Positions 25,625-35,609 are shown, counted from the stretch's first letter. The stretch: DNA of 64,000 nucleotides from Solirubrobacterales bacterium (GCA_016185345.1 JACPNS010000003.1:248001-312000); one strand, 5' to 3'. Numbers and translations are program-made. Notes: generated by a model not told the origin, from the letters alone.

Positions 25625-27229
25625 CTAACGCTTCTTCTTCGTGTTCAGCACCGAGATGCGACCGTCGCTGGAGGCTGACCGCATCGCCGTGGTCGTATTG
25701 CCCTCGGCGTCGATTGCCACGACGCTCCACTTGAGCTTGCCAGCCGGAACTTTGATGCGGGCGTGCGTGCCCCGAACCTGCGCGCGGACCTTTCCGTTGA
25801 CGATCACGTCGTAACCGATCAGGTCGCTGTCACTGCTGGTGCTCCAGCTGAAGCGCACCTTGCCGCGCTTGCCGCGGATCTTCACCTTTTTGCCGGGCTT
25901 ACGAAGCTTGAAGTCCTTCGGGGCCGCGCCGCGGTCGGTGATCGCGATGCCCGCGCCGAGTGCGTTCAGCGTTCCTGCTGCATCAACGACTCCGCCGGTC
26001 CTGACCTTCCCGGTGAGCGTCGCGCTCTTGCGTGCGCCAGCTTCGATCGAAGCGATCACGCTGCTCGGGGCAAGTCCCGGTCGAAAGCTGCGCGCGAGCG
26101 CCGCGACAGCCGCGACATGAGGCGCGGCCATCGAGGTGCCGCTCATCAGTCCGACTCCCGTGCCCTGTGTGCTGATGATCTCAACGCCAGGGGCTGCAAC
26201 ATCAACGCTGTTGCCGAAGTTCGAGAAGTTTGCGAGGCGATCGCTGCGGTCGCTCGCAGCGACGGCGATCAAGTTCGGGAGGTTGAAGGCGGCCGGGTAG
26301 GTGGGGGAGGTCTCGCTGCTCAGTCCGTCGTTGCCTGCAGCGGCGATCACGGTGATGCCAGCGGCTCCCGCGCGGGCGAAGGCGTCGCGCAGCGGCGGCG
26401 ACATGTCCGGGCCGCCCCAGCTCGCGTTGATCACGTCTGCGCGGTTGACGATCGCGTACTCGACTGCAGCGATCGCGTCGGCGACCGTTCCGGATCCGTT
26501 GCCGTCAAGGAATCGCAGCGGCATTATCTTTGCGCCTGGAGCAACGCCCGATGCCCCGAAGTTGTTCCCGGCGGCGGCGGCGATCGTGCCGGCGACGTGC
26601 GTGCCGTGTCCGCCGGTGTCGTTGGGGTTGCCGTCGCGCTCGACCCAGTCGGCGCCGTTGACGTCATCGATGAAGCCGTTGTTGTCGTCGTCGATCCGGT
26701 TGCCGGGGATCTCGGCGGCATTGGTCCAGAGCGCCGGGGCGATGTCCGGGTTGCTCGCGTTGACTCCGCCGTCGAGCACGGCGACGACTGCGCCAGTGCC
26801 GTCGGCGACGGGCCAGGCGTTCAGAGCGTGGATGCGCGTCAGGCCCCAGGCGCTTCCGTCGTTGACGAAGGGATCGCTGGATACTGCCGAGGCGCGAACG
26901 ATGAAGTTCGGAGAGGCGTAGCGCACGCTGCCATCGGCCTCGAGTTCGTCGGCGATGTCGGCGAGCTTCGTGCCGGGCTCGACCGTGACAACTGCCGATC
27001 CACCCGGCAGGCGGCGTTCGATCGATGCATCGCTGTCCTCGATGATCGAGGCGCTCTCAGAGCGCGAGGTGCCGTCCGTGAATCCGACGATCAGCTGATT
27101 CGCGGTCGACGCAGCACCAGCAGGTGATGCGGCAGCAAGTGTGGAAAGCAGCACGATTGCGAACAGGCCAGAGACGGCAATCAGGCGGGCGACTCCGCCG
27201 CTGCGGGATACTGTGGTGACACCGGGCAC
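25625..27229 (-). CDS. secreted subtilisin-like serine protease (S8) with propeptide and Fn3-like tail
   Basis: An exported 534-residue protease. The signal peptide spans about 1-40, the I9-type propeptide about 42-113 (LIVGFTDGT, ending YASPNFIV), and the catalytic domain about 125-415. The triad is Asp153 (AVLDGGV), His208 (GGHGTHVAGT) and Ser366 (GTSMAAP), with oxyanion Asn300 (AAGNDG). Acidic DDDNNGFIDD is a likely calcium site. The last 95 residues form a basic Fn3-like domain (WSTSSDSDLIGYDVIVNGKV). All catalytic residues are intact. Sequence is far closer to classical subtilases than the protease at 13022. It is divergent from tilS. Confidence 0.93.
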   Translation of the reverse strand: MPGVTTVSRSGGVARLIAVSGLFAIVLLSTLAAASPAGAASTANQLIVGFTDGTSRSESASIIEDSDASIERRLPGGSAVVTVEPGTKLADIADELEADGSVRYASPNFIVRASAVSSDPFVNDGSAWGLTRIHALNAWPVADGTGAVVAVLDGGVNASNPDIAPALWTNAAEIPGNRIDDDNNGFIDDVNGADWVERDGNPNDTGGHGTHVAGTIAAAAGNNFGASGVAPGAKIMPLRFLDGNGSGTVADAIAAVEYAIVNRADVINASWGGPDMSPPLRDAFARAGAAGITVIAAAGNDGLSSETSPTYPAAFNLPNLIAVAASDRSDRLANFSNFGNSVDVAAPGVEIISTQGTGVGLMSGTSMAAPHVAAVAALARSFRPGLAPSSVIASIEAGARKSATLTGKVRTGGVVDAAGTLNALGAGIAITDRGAAPKDFKLRKPGKKVKIRGKRGKVRFSWSTSSDSDLIGYDVIVNGKVRAQVRGTHARIKVPAGKLKWSVVAIDAEGNTTTAMRSASSDGRISVLNTKKKR

Positions 27230-27245
27230 GACCTAGTTGTCGCCC

Positions 27246-27269
27246 GTACGCGCGTACCTCCCTATAGGG
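27246..27269. promoter_or_regulatory. two palindromes between divergent subtilase and tilS genes
   Basis: GTACGCGCGTAC (27246-27257) and CCCTATAGGG (27260-27269) are perfect palindromes separated by two bases. They sit in the shared upstream region, so they could serve a regulator of either gene. Binding is unproven. Confidence 0.3.
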
Positions 27270-27339
27270 CTCGAAATAGACGGACGCGTGTTCTATGGAC
27301 GTTTGTTTGATGAATCAACGAAAAGCTTCAGGGATTTCG

Positions 27340-28281
27340 ATGGACCTTCAGCGAGTGGCCTCCGGGTCACTAGGCAAAATCGGGGTGACCGCCGGTAAAA
27401 CTCCTGCAATTGTGTTGTTTTCTGGCGGGGGCGATTCGACGGCGCTTTTGCTCGCGATGGCGCGGGACCGGGGTCCCGAGAAATTGATCGCTTTGCATGT
27501 CAATTACCGTTTGCGCAAAGATTCAAGTGACGCAGATGAAGCCTTCTGCCGCGAATTCTGCGCGCGTCTGGAGGTGCCGATCGAAGTGGTCAGAGCGCCG
27601 GATCATCCTGGTGGAAATCTCCAGGATTGGGCCCGCGACCTGCGCTACTCGGCGGCCGAAGAACTGGCCGAATCGCTCGGCGCGGACGCCGTGGTCGCCG
27701 TCGCCCACACGGCCGACGATCAGGCCGAAACGATCCTTTACAGACTCTTCGCATCACCCGGTCGTCGCGCGCTGTCCGGAATGTCTGCCAGGCGCGGTCG
27801 GATTGTGAGGCCGCTACTTGATGTGCGGCGTAGCGAGCTGCGCGAGTGGCTGGCCGAGCAGGGCGAGGAATGGCGAGAGGACGCGTCAAACGACGACCCT
27901 CGATTTGCCCGCGTGCGCGCTCGCAAACTTCTGGCCGACGCCGAGGCGCTGCACCCGGCCGCGATCGCAAACCTGCTCACCACCGCCGAGGATCTGCGCA
28001 GCGAAGGCGCCGAGCTGGGCGAAGTGGTTGATGGCCTGACGCTCGGCCTCACGACTGACGACGGCGCGCTCGATCTTGACGGCCTGGCCGAGCTGCCGCC
28101 AGCGCTCGGCGGCGCGGTGCTGCGGAGATATGTCGAAGAACGCCGCCCGGTGCCAGTTCCCAAGGCGGCGCGTGTGCTGGCTGAAGCGCTGAGGCTCGGC
28201 AGGTCGGGCGAGCCGCGAGAGTTGCAGGTCGAAGGCGCGCGGATCGCGATCCAGGCCGGCCGCGCCCGCGTCCTACACTGA
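27340..28281 (+). CDS. tilS: tRNA(Ile)-lysidine synthase
   Basis: Joins lysine to C34 of the tRNA(Ile) CAU anticodon using ATP, changing both codon and aminoacylation identity. The N-type ATP-pyrophosphatase loop is FSGGGDSTALLL. Further TilS features are ALHVNYRLRKDSSDADE, AVAHTADDQAETIL and RPLLDVRRSELREWL. At 313 residues it is a short form lacking the large C-terminal domain of E. coli TilS, as in many actinobacteria. AGGGA four to five bases before the ATG at 27340 supports that start; an ATG at 27295 is in frame without one. hpt follows after seven bases. Confidence 0.92.
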   Translation: MDLQRVASGSLGKIGVTAGKTPAIVLFSGGGDSTALLLAMARDRGPEKLIALHVNYRLRKDSSDADEAFCREFCARLEVPIEVVRAPDHPGGNLQDWARDLRYSAAEELAESLGADAVVAVAHTADDQAETILYRLFASPGRRALSGMSARRGRIVRPLLDVRRSELREWLAEQGEEWREDASNDDPRFARVRARKLLADAEALHPAAIANLLTTAEDLRSEGAELGEVVDGLTLGLTTDDGALDLDGLAELPPALGGAVLRRYVEERRPVPVPKAARVLAEALRLGRSGEPRELQVEGARIAIQAGRARVLH

Positions 28282-28288
28282 CCCTCCA

Positions 28289-28819
28289 GTGCCGCCCAGC
28301 GAACAAATCGGCGAGATCCTCGTGCAGTCAGATGACCTGCGCCAACGGATTCGCGCGCTCGCGGCGGAGATCAACGAGGACTACGCAGGCAAGAACCTTC
28401 TGCTGGTCGGCGTGCTCAAAGGCGCTGTCTTCTTCCTGGCCGACCTGATGCGCCAGTTGGAGATTGAATGCGAGCTTGACTTCATGGCCGTCTCGTCTTA
28501 CGGATCGAGCACCGAGTCCTCGGGCGTCGTGCGAATCCTCAAGGACCTCGACACGCCGATCGAAGGCCGCGACGTTCTGATCGTCGAGGACATCGTGGAC
28601 TCCGGCCTGACGCTTTCCTACTTGATGAAGAACCTCGGCTCGCGAAATCCCGCTTCGCTCGAGGTCTGCTCGCTGCTGGTCAAGCCCGATCGATTCAAGG
28701 TCGATCCCAACCTTCGTTACGTCGGCTTTGAGATCCCTGACAAGTTTGTCGTCGGCTACGGGCTCGACCATGCGCAGCAACTCCGCAACTTGCCTTACGT
28801 GGCTGCATTAAAGACCTAG
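28289..28819 (+). CDS. hpt: hypoxanthine phosphoribosyltransferase
   Basis: Salvages hypoxanthine and guanine to IMP and GMP with PRPP. The 176 residues contain the PRPP loop VLIVEDIVDSGLTL, the flexible-loop sequence VSSYGSSTESSGVV and the purine-contacting KFVVGYGLDH. It starts at GTG, seven bases after tilS. tilS-hpt-ftsH is a widely conserved bacterial gene order, which supports all three calls. Confidence 0.95.
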   Translation: MPPSEQIGEILVQSDDLRQRIRALAAEINEDYAGKNLLLVGVLKGAVFFLADLMRQLEIECELDFMAVSSYGSSTESSGVVRILKDLDTPIEGRDVLIVEDIVDSGLTLSYLMKNLGSRNPASLEVCSLLVKPDRFKVDPNLRYVGFEIPDKFVVGYGLDHAQQLRNLPYVAALKT

Positions 28820-28871
28820 CTGCCAGATACCGAATCACTGGTAGCCTGCAATTTCACGGTTTTCCAGCTCT

Positions 28872-30854
28872 ATGAATCCAATGGCCAAACGGGCGTTAGT
28901 CCCGATTCTCTTCCTGATCCTCGTCGTCTTTCTGGTGACGAGGCTCATGGCGCCGTCTCCCAACAAGCAGGAGCAGTCCTTTGGCGACTTCAACCAGCAG
29001 CTCACCGCTGGCGAGATCACGAAGGTCACGATGGACACGGCCAACAACGGCCTTCAGGTAACTCTGAAGCCGAACGTCCCGAAGGATCGACGCACTTACA
29101 AGACGGCGTACCCGCCGGAGTTCGCGCCCCAGCTGACCAAGGAGATTTCCGCTCAACAAAAGAAGCAGGGCCTCAAGAGCCTGACCTTTGATGTACGCCC
29201 GAGCAACCGCAGTTCGCTCGGCAGCCTGCTCACGCTCTTCCTGCCGATCCTCCTGCTGCTTGCCTTCTGGCTCTTCATCTTTGGGCGTATGCAGGGCGGC
29301 GGCGGCGGCCGAGTCATGAGCTTCGGCAAGAGCCGCGCCAAGCGAATGACCGCAGACACCCCGAAGATCACGTTCAAGGACGTGGCTGGTGTTGATGAAG
29401 CAGTTGAAGAGCTCCAGGAAGTCAAAGAATTTCTCGAGGACCCTCGCCGCTTTCAGGCGCTCGGCGCTCGTATCCCCAAGGGCGTTCTGCTCTACGGACC
29501 TCCGGGCACCGGCAAGACGCTGCTCGCCCGCGCAATCGCTGGCGAGGCAGGCGTGCCATTCTTCTCGATCTCTGGATCGGACTTCGTCGAGATGTTCGTC
29601 GGCGTCGGTGCAAGCCGCGTCCGCGACCTCTTCGAGCAGGCCAAGCAGAACAATCCGTGCATCATCTTCATGGACGAGATCGACGCAGTCGGCCGTCACC
29701 GTGGCGCCGGCATGGGCGGCGGCAACGACGAGCGTGAACAGACGCTCAATCAGCTGCTCGTCGAGATGGATGGATTTGAGACCAAGGACAACGTCATCCT
29801 GATCGCGGCAACCAACCGCCCTGACGTTCTTGACCCCGCGTTGCTTCGTCCCGGCCGATTTGACCGCCAGGTCGCAGTCGACCGCCCGGACCGCAAGGGC
29901 CGCATCCAGATTCTCAAGGTTCACACCCGCGGCAAGCCGATGGCGCCATCTATTGATCTCGAAAAGCTCGCTGGTCAAACGCCCGGCTTCACCGGTGCCG
30001 ACCTCGCAAACCTGATCAACGAGTCTGCCCTTCTGGCAGCGCGCGACGGCCTGAAGGCCATCGCAGAGAAGCAGCTCGAAGAAGGCATAATGCGCGTGAT
30101 CGCGGGTCCCGAGAAGAAGTCGCGGCTGATGAGCGACAAGGAACGCCTGATCACCGCCTATCACGAGATGGGCCACGCACTCGTTGGGCACTATCTCCCC
30201 GGCTGCGACCCGGTCCACAAGATTTCGATCATCAACCGCGGCCAGGCGCTGGGCTACACGATCAGCATGCCGACCGAGGACAAGTTCTTGACCTCGCGCT
30301 CGGAGTTGACTGACACGATGGCCATGACGCTCGGCGGCCGCGCAGCTGAAGAAGTCATCTTCGGCGAGATCACCACTGGCGCATCGAACGACCTCGAGAA
30401 GGTCACAGAGACGGCCAAGCAGATGGTCATGCGCTTCGGCATGAGCGAGAAGCTCGGACCCAGCGTTTTCGGGCACAACCGCGGTCAGCCGTTCCTGGGC
30501 CGCGAGTTCTCCAGCGAGCCCGACTACTCCGACGAGATCGCCTCGGAGATCGACTCCGAGCTGCGCCGCCTCGTTGAGAACGCCCACCAGACCGCGCATC
30601 GCGTGCTGGAAGAGCACCGCGAGAAGCTCGACCGAATTTCCAAGATCCTGATCCGCCAAGAAACGATCGAAGCCGATCAGTTCCTGCGCCTGCTCGATGG
30701 CGACCCCGAGGACGAGGTCTTCAAGGCCCCAGAGCCCGAAACTCCGCCTGCCGAGTCATCCGGCCGCCCGCTCCCTGAACGTCCGGTTCCCGGTCGTGGC
30801 GCGCGGCCTACTCCGCTTCCGCGCCCCGGCCTAGCCGGTGGCGGCGCCGAGTAG
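28872..30854 (+). CDS. ftsH: ATP-dependent zinc metalloprotease FtsH
   Basis: Membrane-bound AAA+ protease degrading unassembled membrane and selected soluble proteins. In 660 residues: membrane helix 1 (8-26), a periplasmic domain (about 30-112), helix 2 (116-138), an AAA domain with Walker A GPPGTGKT (209-216), Walker B FMDEID (266-271) and the pore motif MFVGVGA, then the zinc protease site HEMGH (431-435) with a downstream Asp in ASNDLEKVT. The C-terminus is a Pro-rich disordered tail. The start could also be the ATG nine bases later. Confidence 0.97.
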   Translation: MNPMAKRALVPILFLILVVFLVTRLMAPSPNKQEQSFGDFNQQLTAGEITKVTMDTANNGLQVTLKPNVPKDRRTYKTAYPPEFAPQLTKEISAQQKKQGLKSLTFDVRPSNRSSLGSLLTLFLPILLLLAFWLFIFGRMQGGGGGRVMSFGKSRAKRMTADTPKITFKDVAGVDEAVEELQEVKEFLEDPRRFQALGARIPKGVLLYGPPGTGKTLLARAIAGEAGVPFFSISGSDFVEMFVGVGASRVRDLFEQAKQNNPCIIFMDEIDAVGRHRGAGMGGGNDEREQTLNQLLVEMDGFETKDNVILIAATNRPDVLDPALLRPGRFDRQVAVDRPDRKGRIQILKVHTRGKPMAPSIDLEKLAGQTPGFTGADLANLINESALLAARDGLKAIAEKQLEEGIMRVIAGPEKKSRLMSDKERLITAYHEMGHALVGHYLPGCDPVHKISIINRGQALGYTISMPTEDKFLTSRSELTDTMAMTLGGRAAEEVIFGEITTGASNDLEKVTETAKQMVMRFGMSEKLGPSVFGHNRGQPFLGREFSSEPDYSDEIASEIDSELRRLVENAHQTAHRVLEEHREKLDRISKILIRQETIEADQFLRLLDGDPEDEVFKAPEPETPPAESSGRPLPERPVPGRGARPTPLPRPGLAGGGAE

Positions 30855-30969
30855 CCATCTCTTTCTGACGGGTCTCGATTGCCGGCGGCGCTCGCACGCC
30901 GGATCGCCTATTGCGCGCCGTTGATCACATCGGCCCTGTTCACGAGCAGTAGCGCTAGTTTGAAAAGCG

Positions 30970-31371
30970 ATGTATCGCCTCTCCGATCATCCGCCTGACC
31001 AGCCCGACTCCGCACGGCCAGGCGCGCGTCCGACTGGCCGCAGGTTTGCGCCTGTACCGCTCGGCATCTTCAGCGGATTCCTCGGGCTGTCCGCGCAGTT
31101 CTTCGGGATGTTTCTGATGGCTTGGGGGATGGCGCCGACGAGCATCGGCTGCGGCCCCGAACGCGCGGTATCGATGACCGGCATTCAGTTGGCGATCGCC
31201 GCAGTGATCTTTGGCGCGATCTCCTTCGTCGGACTCGGAATCATGCGCGACGCGCAGGAGTCGAGCCTGCGCCGTCGCTCCTATCTGTTGACGTTCGGCG
31301 CCATCTACGTTCTCGGATCCATCCCACTCTTCGTCGCAGCGGCGTTACTGGGCAGCTGCTTCGATTTTTAA
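30970..31371 (+). CDS. small integral membrane protein, unknown function
   Basis: A 133-residue protein of no recognised family. A Pro/Arg-rich N-terminal 25 residues precede three likely membrane helices (about 30-52, 68-90 and 104-127). A single cysteine lies in each of the IGCGPERA and GSCFDF segments. It stands between ftsH and cydA on the same strand with over 90 bases on each side, so it probably has its own promoter. Confidence 0.55.
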   Translation: MYRLSDHPPDQPDSARPGARPTGRRFAPVPLGIFSGFLGLSAQFFGMFLMAWGMAPTSIGCGPERAVSMTGIQLAIAAVIFGAISFVGLGIMRDAQESSLRRRSYLLTFGAIYVLGSIPLFVAAALLGSCFDF

Positions 31372-31466
31372 TCTCCCGATCTGTCGAATCAGTCACACTC
31401 GAGCCGGGTGTCGAGCGATAGATTGCTTTTTGTGATGACTTCGTCAGAACAAGCGGTCTCGGACTG

Positions 31467-32876
31467 ATGTTCCACCACCTCCTGTCGCTCTTGCCGATTG
31501 CGGAGGTGGCACAGACCACCGGCAAGCTTGGTGGCGGTAGTACTGACCAGTTGATCTGGGCGCGCGAACTTCAGGCGCTCAGCCTGATCGTCCACATCCC
31601 GCTCGTCTCCTTTGGCATCGCATTCCCGGCGATGGTGCTGTTCACCGAAGCGCTGTACCTGAAGACCGGCGACCTCCTCTACAAGCGGATCGCCAAGCGC
31701 TGGTCGAAGGTGATCATCATCTTTTTTGCGATCGGTGTGGTGACTGGGACGATCCTCACGTTCGAGTTCGGGATCCTCTGGCCCAACTTCATGGCGACCT
31801 TCGGCGACGTCTTCGGCCTCGCCTTCGGGCTCGAGGGATTCGCATTCTTCATCGAGGCGATCTTCCTGACGATCTACGTCTACGGCTGGGAGAAGCTGCC
31901 GCCCAAGGTGCACTTCCTTTCCGGCATCCCGGTTGCGATCACGGGCGTGTTGGGTGCGTTCATGGTCATCTCGGTAAACGGCTGGATGAACAATCCGGTC
32001 GGGTTTGACGTGGTGAACGGCGAGATCGTCAACATCCAGCCCTTCAAGGCGCTCTTCAATGATTTCTTCTGGCACGAGTTCGTGCACATGTACCTCGCTG
32101 GGTTCATCGTCGTCGGATTTCTCGTCGGCGGCGTGTATGCCGTGGCCTGGCTGCGCGGCGACCGCAGTCGCTACGTGCGCACGGCGATGATCATCCCTCT
32201 CACTTTCGCGGCATTGATCGCGCCCGCGCAGCTTGTGGTCGGAGACTGGGCGGCTCGCGTGGTCGCCAAGGAGCAACCGCTGAAGCTCGCGGCAATGGAG
32301 GGCCTGCCCGACACGACCAAGAATGCGCCCTTCACGATTGCCGGATATTGGAGTGAGAGCGAAGGCAGGATCAAGGGCGGCGTGGCGATTCCCGATCTGC
32401 TTTCACTGCTTGCCTTTCGCAACCCGAACGCGACGGTGACCGGCTTGGATTCTGTGCCCGCTGAAGACCGGCCGAAAGCAATCAATGTGATCCGGTACTC
32501 GTTCCAGGCGATGGTCGGCATCGGCACGCTGCTCGCGCTGCTCGGCGCGTACTACCTGTTCGTCTGGGCGCGATGGCGCAGGTTGCCAAAGTCGAAATGG
32601 TTCTATCGAGTACTTGCAGTTTCTGGTGGTCTGTCGGTGATCGCGCTAGAGGCCGGCTGGATTGTCACTGAGGTGGGGCGACAGCCATGGGTCGTCTATG
32701 GCGTGATGCGAACTTCTGAGGCCGTCACTCAGGCCGAAGGAATCAACATCTTGTTCTGGGTCGGCGTCGCGGTCTACACCGGACTCCTCGCCGCGGTCGT
32801 CTGGCTGCTCCGGCGGCTCGCGGGCGACCCCGAACGCGTGAAGGAAGACGATCAGGCCGAGGGGGCGACGAAGTGA
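31467..32876 (+). CDS. cydA: cytochrome bd oxidase subunit I
   Basis: Quinol-oxidising, haem-bearing subunit of the high-affinity terminal oxidase. The 469 residues contain about nine membrane helices. His43 in LIVHIPLVSFGI and the histidine in HEFVHMYLAG are expected haem ligands, as is the methionine in WVVYGVMRTSEAVT. The Q-loop region begins QPLKLAAMEGL and is short, the S-subtype seen in Gram-positives, without the E. coli insertion. cydB follows with a four-base overlap (GTGA). The enzyme would support respiration at low oxygen. Confidence 0.95.
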   Translation: MFHHLLSLLPIAEVAQTTGKLGGGSTDQLIWARELQALSLIVHIPLVSFGIAFPAMVLFTEALYLKTGDLLYKRIAKRWSKVIIIFFAIGVVTGTILTFEFGILWPNFMATFGDVFGLAFGLEGFAFFIEAIFLTIYVYGWEKLPPKVHFLSGIPVAITGVLGAFMVISVNGWMNNPVGFDVVNGEIVNIQPFKALFNDFFWHEFVHMYLAGFIVVGFLVGGVYAVAWLRGDRSRYVRTAMIIPLTFAALIAPAQLVVGDWAARVVAKEQPLKLAAMEGLPDTTKNAPFTIAGYWSESEGRIKGGVAIPDLLSLLAFRNPNATVTGLDSVPAEDRPKAINVIRYSFQAMVGIGTLLALLGAYYLFVWARWRRLPKSKWFYRVLAVSGGLSVIALEAGWIVTEVGRQPWVVYGVMRTSEAVTQAEGINILFWVGVAVYTGLLAAVVWLLRRLAGDPERVKEDDQAEGATK

Positions 32877-33946
32877 TCGAGTATCTCGTCCTCTTCCTCG
32901 CGCTACTCGGCATGACGATGTACGCCGTGCTCGGCGGCGCAGACTTTGGCGCTGGCTTCTGGGACCTCACCGCCGGTACTGCGCACAACGGCGCGCGTAT
33001 GAGAACGATCATCGAGCGAGCGATGGGGCCGGTGTGGGAGGCCAATCACGTCTGGCTGATCTTCGTACTGGTGGTGCTGTGGACGGCTTTCCCGACGTTC
33101 TTCGGGTCGATGATGTCGTCGCTCTACATTCCACTTGCGATTGCGATGTTCGGGATCATCCTGCGCGGCACCGCCTTCGCGCTGCGTGGTCAGTCGGCGA
33201 CGATGAATGAGGCCCGAGTGCTCGGTGCTGTGTTCGCGTTCTCAAGCGTGATCGTGCCGTTTGCGCTCGGCACGGTGGTTGGTTCGATCGCGTCCGGCCG
33301 CGTCGCCTACGGAAATGCCGCAAGCGATCCAGTGTCCGCGTTCCTCAATCCCACTTCGATCTTCGTCGGCCTGATGGCCGTTGCATTCTGTGCCTACATC
33401 GCGGCCATCTTCCTGGCCGCAGACTCGAAACGGTTCGACGCCGAGGACATGGTCGAGGCATTCAGAAAGCGAGCGTTGGTTTCCGGGACCGTCGCGGGAC
33501 TGTTTGCGATCGGTGGCCTGGCCGAGACGCGCTTGGACGCGGAGTATCTCTACGAAGGCCTCACCTCCGGAATGGGGCTGGTCAGCGTGGTCGTCTCAGC
33601 GGTCGCCGGCGGGGCGACGCTCGCGCTCGTGTTCACACGGCACACGCAGCTCCCAAGACTGACTGCGGCCGTCGCGATCGCTGCGGTTACTGCGGGTTGG
33701 GCGTTTGCCCAGACGCCGTACATGTTGCCGCCCGGTCCCGCAGGCAGCACGCTCACTTTTGAAGAAGCGACGGGCGATCCCACGACGCTCTGGGCGCTGT
33801 TCATCGCAGTGCTCGTCGGCCTCGTCGTCCTCGTTCCATCGCTCTATTGGCTCTACAAGCTGACGCTGACCGGAGAGATCGATCCCAACCATCGACCGAT
33901 CGAGGATCTCGAGAAGTCTGACGACGAAGTGAAGCCGCTGGCATGA
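32873..33946 (+). CDS. cydB: cytochrome bd oxidase subunit II
   Basis: Structural partner of CydA. The 357 residues contain about eight membrane helices; the N-terminal MTMYAVLGGADFGAGFWDL is the characteristic CydB signature, and EANHVWLIFVLVVLWTAFP follows. It starts at a GTG inside the cydA stop region and ends with an ATGA overlap to a small membrane gene. No cydCD exporter genes are nearby. Confidence 0.95.
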   Translation: MIEYLVLFLALLGMTMYAVLGGADFGAGFWDLTAGTAHNGARMRTIIERAMGPVWEANHVWLIFVLVVLWTAFPTFFGSMMSSLYIPLAIAMFGIILRGTAFALRGQSATMNEARVLGAVFAFSSVIVPFALGTVVGSIASGRVAYGNAASDPVSAFLNPTSIFVGLMAVAFCAYIAAIFLAADSKRFDAEDMVEAFRKRALVSGTVAGLFAIGGLAETRLDAEYLYEGLTSGMGLVSVVVSAVAGGATLALVFTRHTQLPRLTAAVAIAAVTAGWAFAQTPYMLPPGPAGSTLTFEEATGDPTTLWALFIAVLVGLVVLVPSLYWLYKLTLTGEIDPNHRPIEDLEKSDDEVKPLA

Positions 33947-34176
33947 ACAGATCACTCGCATTCATCCCAGTCTTCACTGCCGGCGCACTCTTGATGTTTC
34001 TCTTTGAGAACACCTGGACTCTGCTGGGCGGGATGATCATTCAGACCGTCGCAGTCTGCATGGGCGTGGCCGCGGTCGCGGCGCCTGCCTTCCTCGAGGC
34101 GGACGCCGACGAGCACGACGAGACCAATCGATCAGCTCCAACCAGCGACGCTGGCGATAGCCAAAGCACGCGCTGA
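33943..34176 (+). CDS. small membrane protein in the cyd operon, candidate accessory subunit
   Basis: A 77-residue protein with two hydrophobic segments (about 3-21 and 26-48) and an acidic hydrophilic tail. Its ATG overlaps the cydB stop by four bases, so it is translated with the oxidase. In other bacteria, small single-helix proteins (CydX, CydS) complete the bd oxidase; this one is longer and not obviously homologous. A role in oxidase assembly or stability is inferred from position alone. Confidence 0.6.
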   Translation: MNRSLAFIPVFTAGALLMFLFENTWTLLGGMIIQTVAVCMGVAAVAAPAFLEADADEHDETNRSAPTSDAGDSQSTR

Positions 34177-34189
34177 CGAACGGCCCACG

Positions 34190-35065
34190 GTGGAAACGGT
34201 CGCTTCGCTGACGCGTACGATCACTCGTGTGACCCGTGATTTCCAGATCATGGGCGTGGTCAACGTCACGCCCGATTCATTCTTCGACGGTGGCGCGCAC
34301 GACACGCCCGGCCCGGCCGCGGCACACGCGCAGGCGCTGATTGCGGAGGGCGCAGACATCGTCGATATTGGCGGCGAGTCGACTCGCCCCGGTGCAGCCC
34401 ACGTTTCTGCAGCGGACGAGATCGCCCGCGTCGTTCCGACAATCGCGCAGATCCGATTGGCACACCCAGACGCGCCGATTTCCGTGGACACGATGAAGGC
34501 TGAGGTCGCTGTCGCCGCAATCGAAGTCGGAGCGACCTACGTTAACGACGTATCCGCGTTCAGCGCGGACCCTGAGCTCGCCGGCGTCGTTGCGAGCACC
34601 GGTGTGGATTGCTGTCTGATGCATATGCGGGGCGAGCCGCGCACGATGCAGGACGACCCGCAATACGCCGACGTCGTGGACGAAGTTCGCGCCCACCTCG
34701 AATCGCGCATGGCGTTCGCAATCGCCGAAGGCATTCCAGAATCAAAGATTCAACTCGACCCGGGGATCGGATTCGGAAAGACGCTCGCGCACAATCTCGA
34801 ACTGTTGGCGCGCCTCGACGAAATCGTTGCTCTTGGTCGACCGGTCGTGATCGGCGTCAGCCGCAAGTCGTTCATCTCGCGGGTCGCCCAGGATGCGGGC
34901 GTGAGCGGGGTGGAAGTCGAGGATCGACTACCCGGCACTATTGCCGCGAACACGTTGGCCTTCGAGCGCGGCGCTCAGGTCTTCCGCGTTCACGACGTTC
35001 GAGCGACTGCGCAAGGGCTGGCCGTGGCGGCCGCAGCTTTTACTCGCTCAAGGTCCCGGGCGTAA
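34190..35065 (+). CDS. folP: dihydropteroate synthase
   Basis: Condenses dihydropterin pyrophosphate with p-aminobenzoate in folate synthesis, and is the sulfonamide target. The 291 residues show MGVVNVTPDSFFDGG, DIGGESTRPGA, VDTMKAEVA, YVNDVSAF, LDPGIGFGKT, GVSRKSF and the C-terminal RVHDV, all family markers. It starts at GTG 13 bases after the small membrane gene, so it may share the cyd transcript. A convergent gene overlaps its last 26 bases and separates it from folB and folK. Confidence 0.95.
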   Translation: METVASLTRTITRVTRDFQIMGVVNVTPDSFFDGGAHDTPGPAAAHAQALIAEGADIVDIGGESTRPGAAHVSAADEIARVVPTIAQIRLAHPDAPISVDTMKAEVAVAAIEVGATYVNDVSAFSADPELAGVVASTGVDCCLMHMRGEPRTMQDDPQYADVVDEVRAHLESRMAFAIAEGIPESKIQLDPGIGFGKTLAHNLELLARLDEIVALGRPVVIGVSRKSFISRVAQDAGVSGVEVEDRLPGTIAANTLAFERGAQVFRVHDVRATAQGLAVAAAAFTRSRSRA

Positions 35066-35555
35066 GAATCATCACCGGGATTGTTCGGATACCAGCCGTC
35101 TTCTTGGCGTACTTGCCGTAGCCGCCGTAAAGCTTTTTCGCCAACTCGAACAGCGCCGTGCGCTCTGGCTCGTCGGCCTCGCGCGCCACGTATGTACCGC
35201 TGCCGCCGCGCCACTCGAGCTCACATTCACGCGCGGCTCGCAGGTTGTAATACCAAGCCGGAAAGCTCTCGCCGCCGAAGTTGGACGCGACCAGGATGAC
35301 CTCATCGCCGCGGGTGAAATAGAGCAGCGTCGCGGTGCGCGGCTCTCCGGACTTGCGGCCCGGCACTGTGAGGTTGACGCGCGGCCCGCTGCCAAACTGG
35401 AACTTGCCGCCGCTCGCCCTGATCATCGCTGGCTCGAAGTGACTGACCACGTGCTTGAAGAACCACGTACCAGGAGGAGTTGCGACGGAAGCCTCCATCG
35501 TGCGCAGAGCGAGGTTCTTGTGTTGGACTGGATCGACTCGCGGGATCGGCTGCAT
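35040..35555 (-). CDS. deazaflavin (F420)-dependent nitroreductase family protein
   Basis: A 171-residue split-beta-barrel protein of the Ddn family. Markers are TVPGRKSGEPRTATLLYF, VASNFGGESFPAWYYNL and the closing PVMILTPG. Members use reduced F420 or bind flavin/haem to reduce quinones or nitro compounds, so the organism probably makes F420. It sits backwards between folP and folB, overlapping folP at the 3' end by 26 bases. Its ATG lies 55 bases from the folB start, making the pair divergent. Confidence 0.88.
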   Translation of the reverse strand: MQPIPRVDPVQHKNLALRTMEASVATPPGTWFFKHVVSHFEPAMIRASGGKFQFGSGPRVNLTVPGRKSGEPRTATLLYFTRGDEVILVASNFGGESFPAWYYNLRAARECELEWRGGSGTYVAREADEPERTALFELAKKLYGGYGKYAKKTAGIRTIPVMILTPGTLSE

Positions 35556-35609
35556 CGCCTCAATCTACCGAGTGACACGAGCTTGGGTGGCGAGTACGCT
35601 GGCGTGGCA

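Noticed and set aside
25763-27127. Long plus-strand frame opposite the subtilase
   Set aside because: The subtilase triad and signal peptide prove the minus strand; the other frame has a biased, meaningless composition.
28896-30659. Long open frame on the minus strand opposite ftsH
   Set aside because: Antisense frames stay open by chance in GC-rich genes; ftsH is certain and the reverse product has no recognisable domain.
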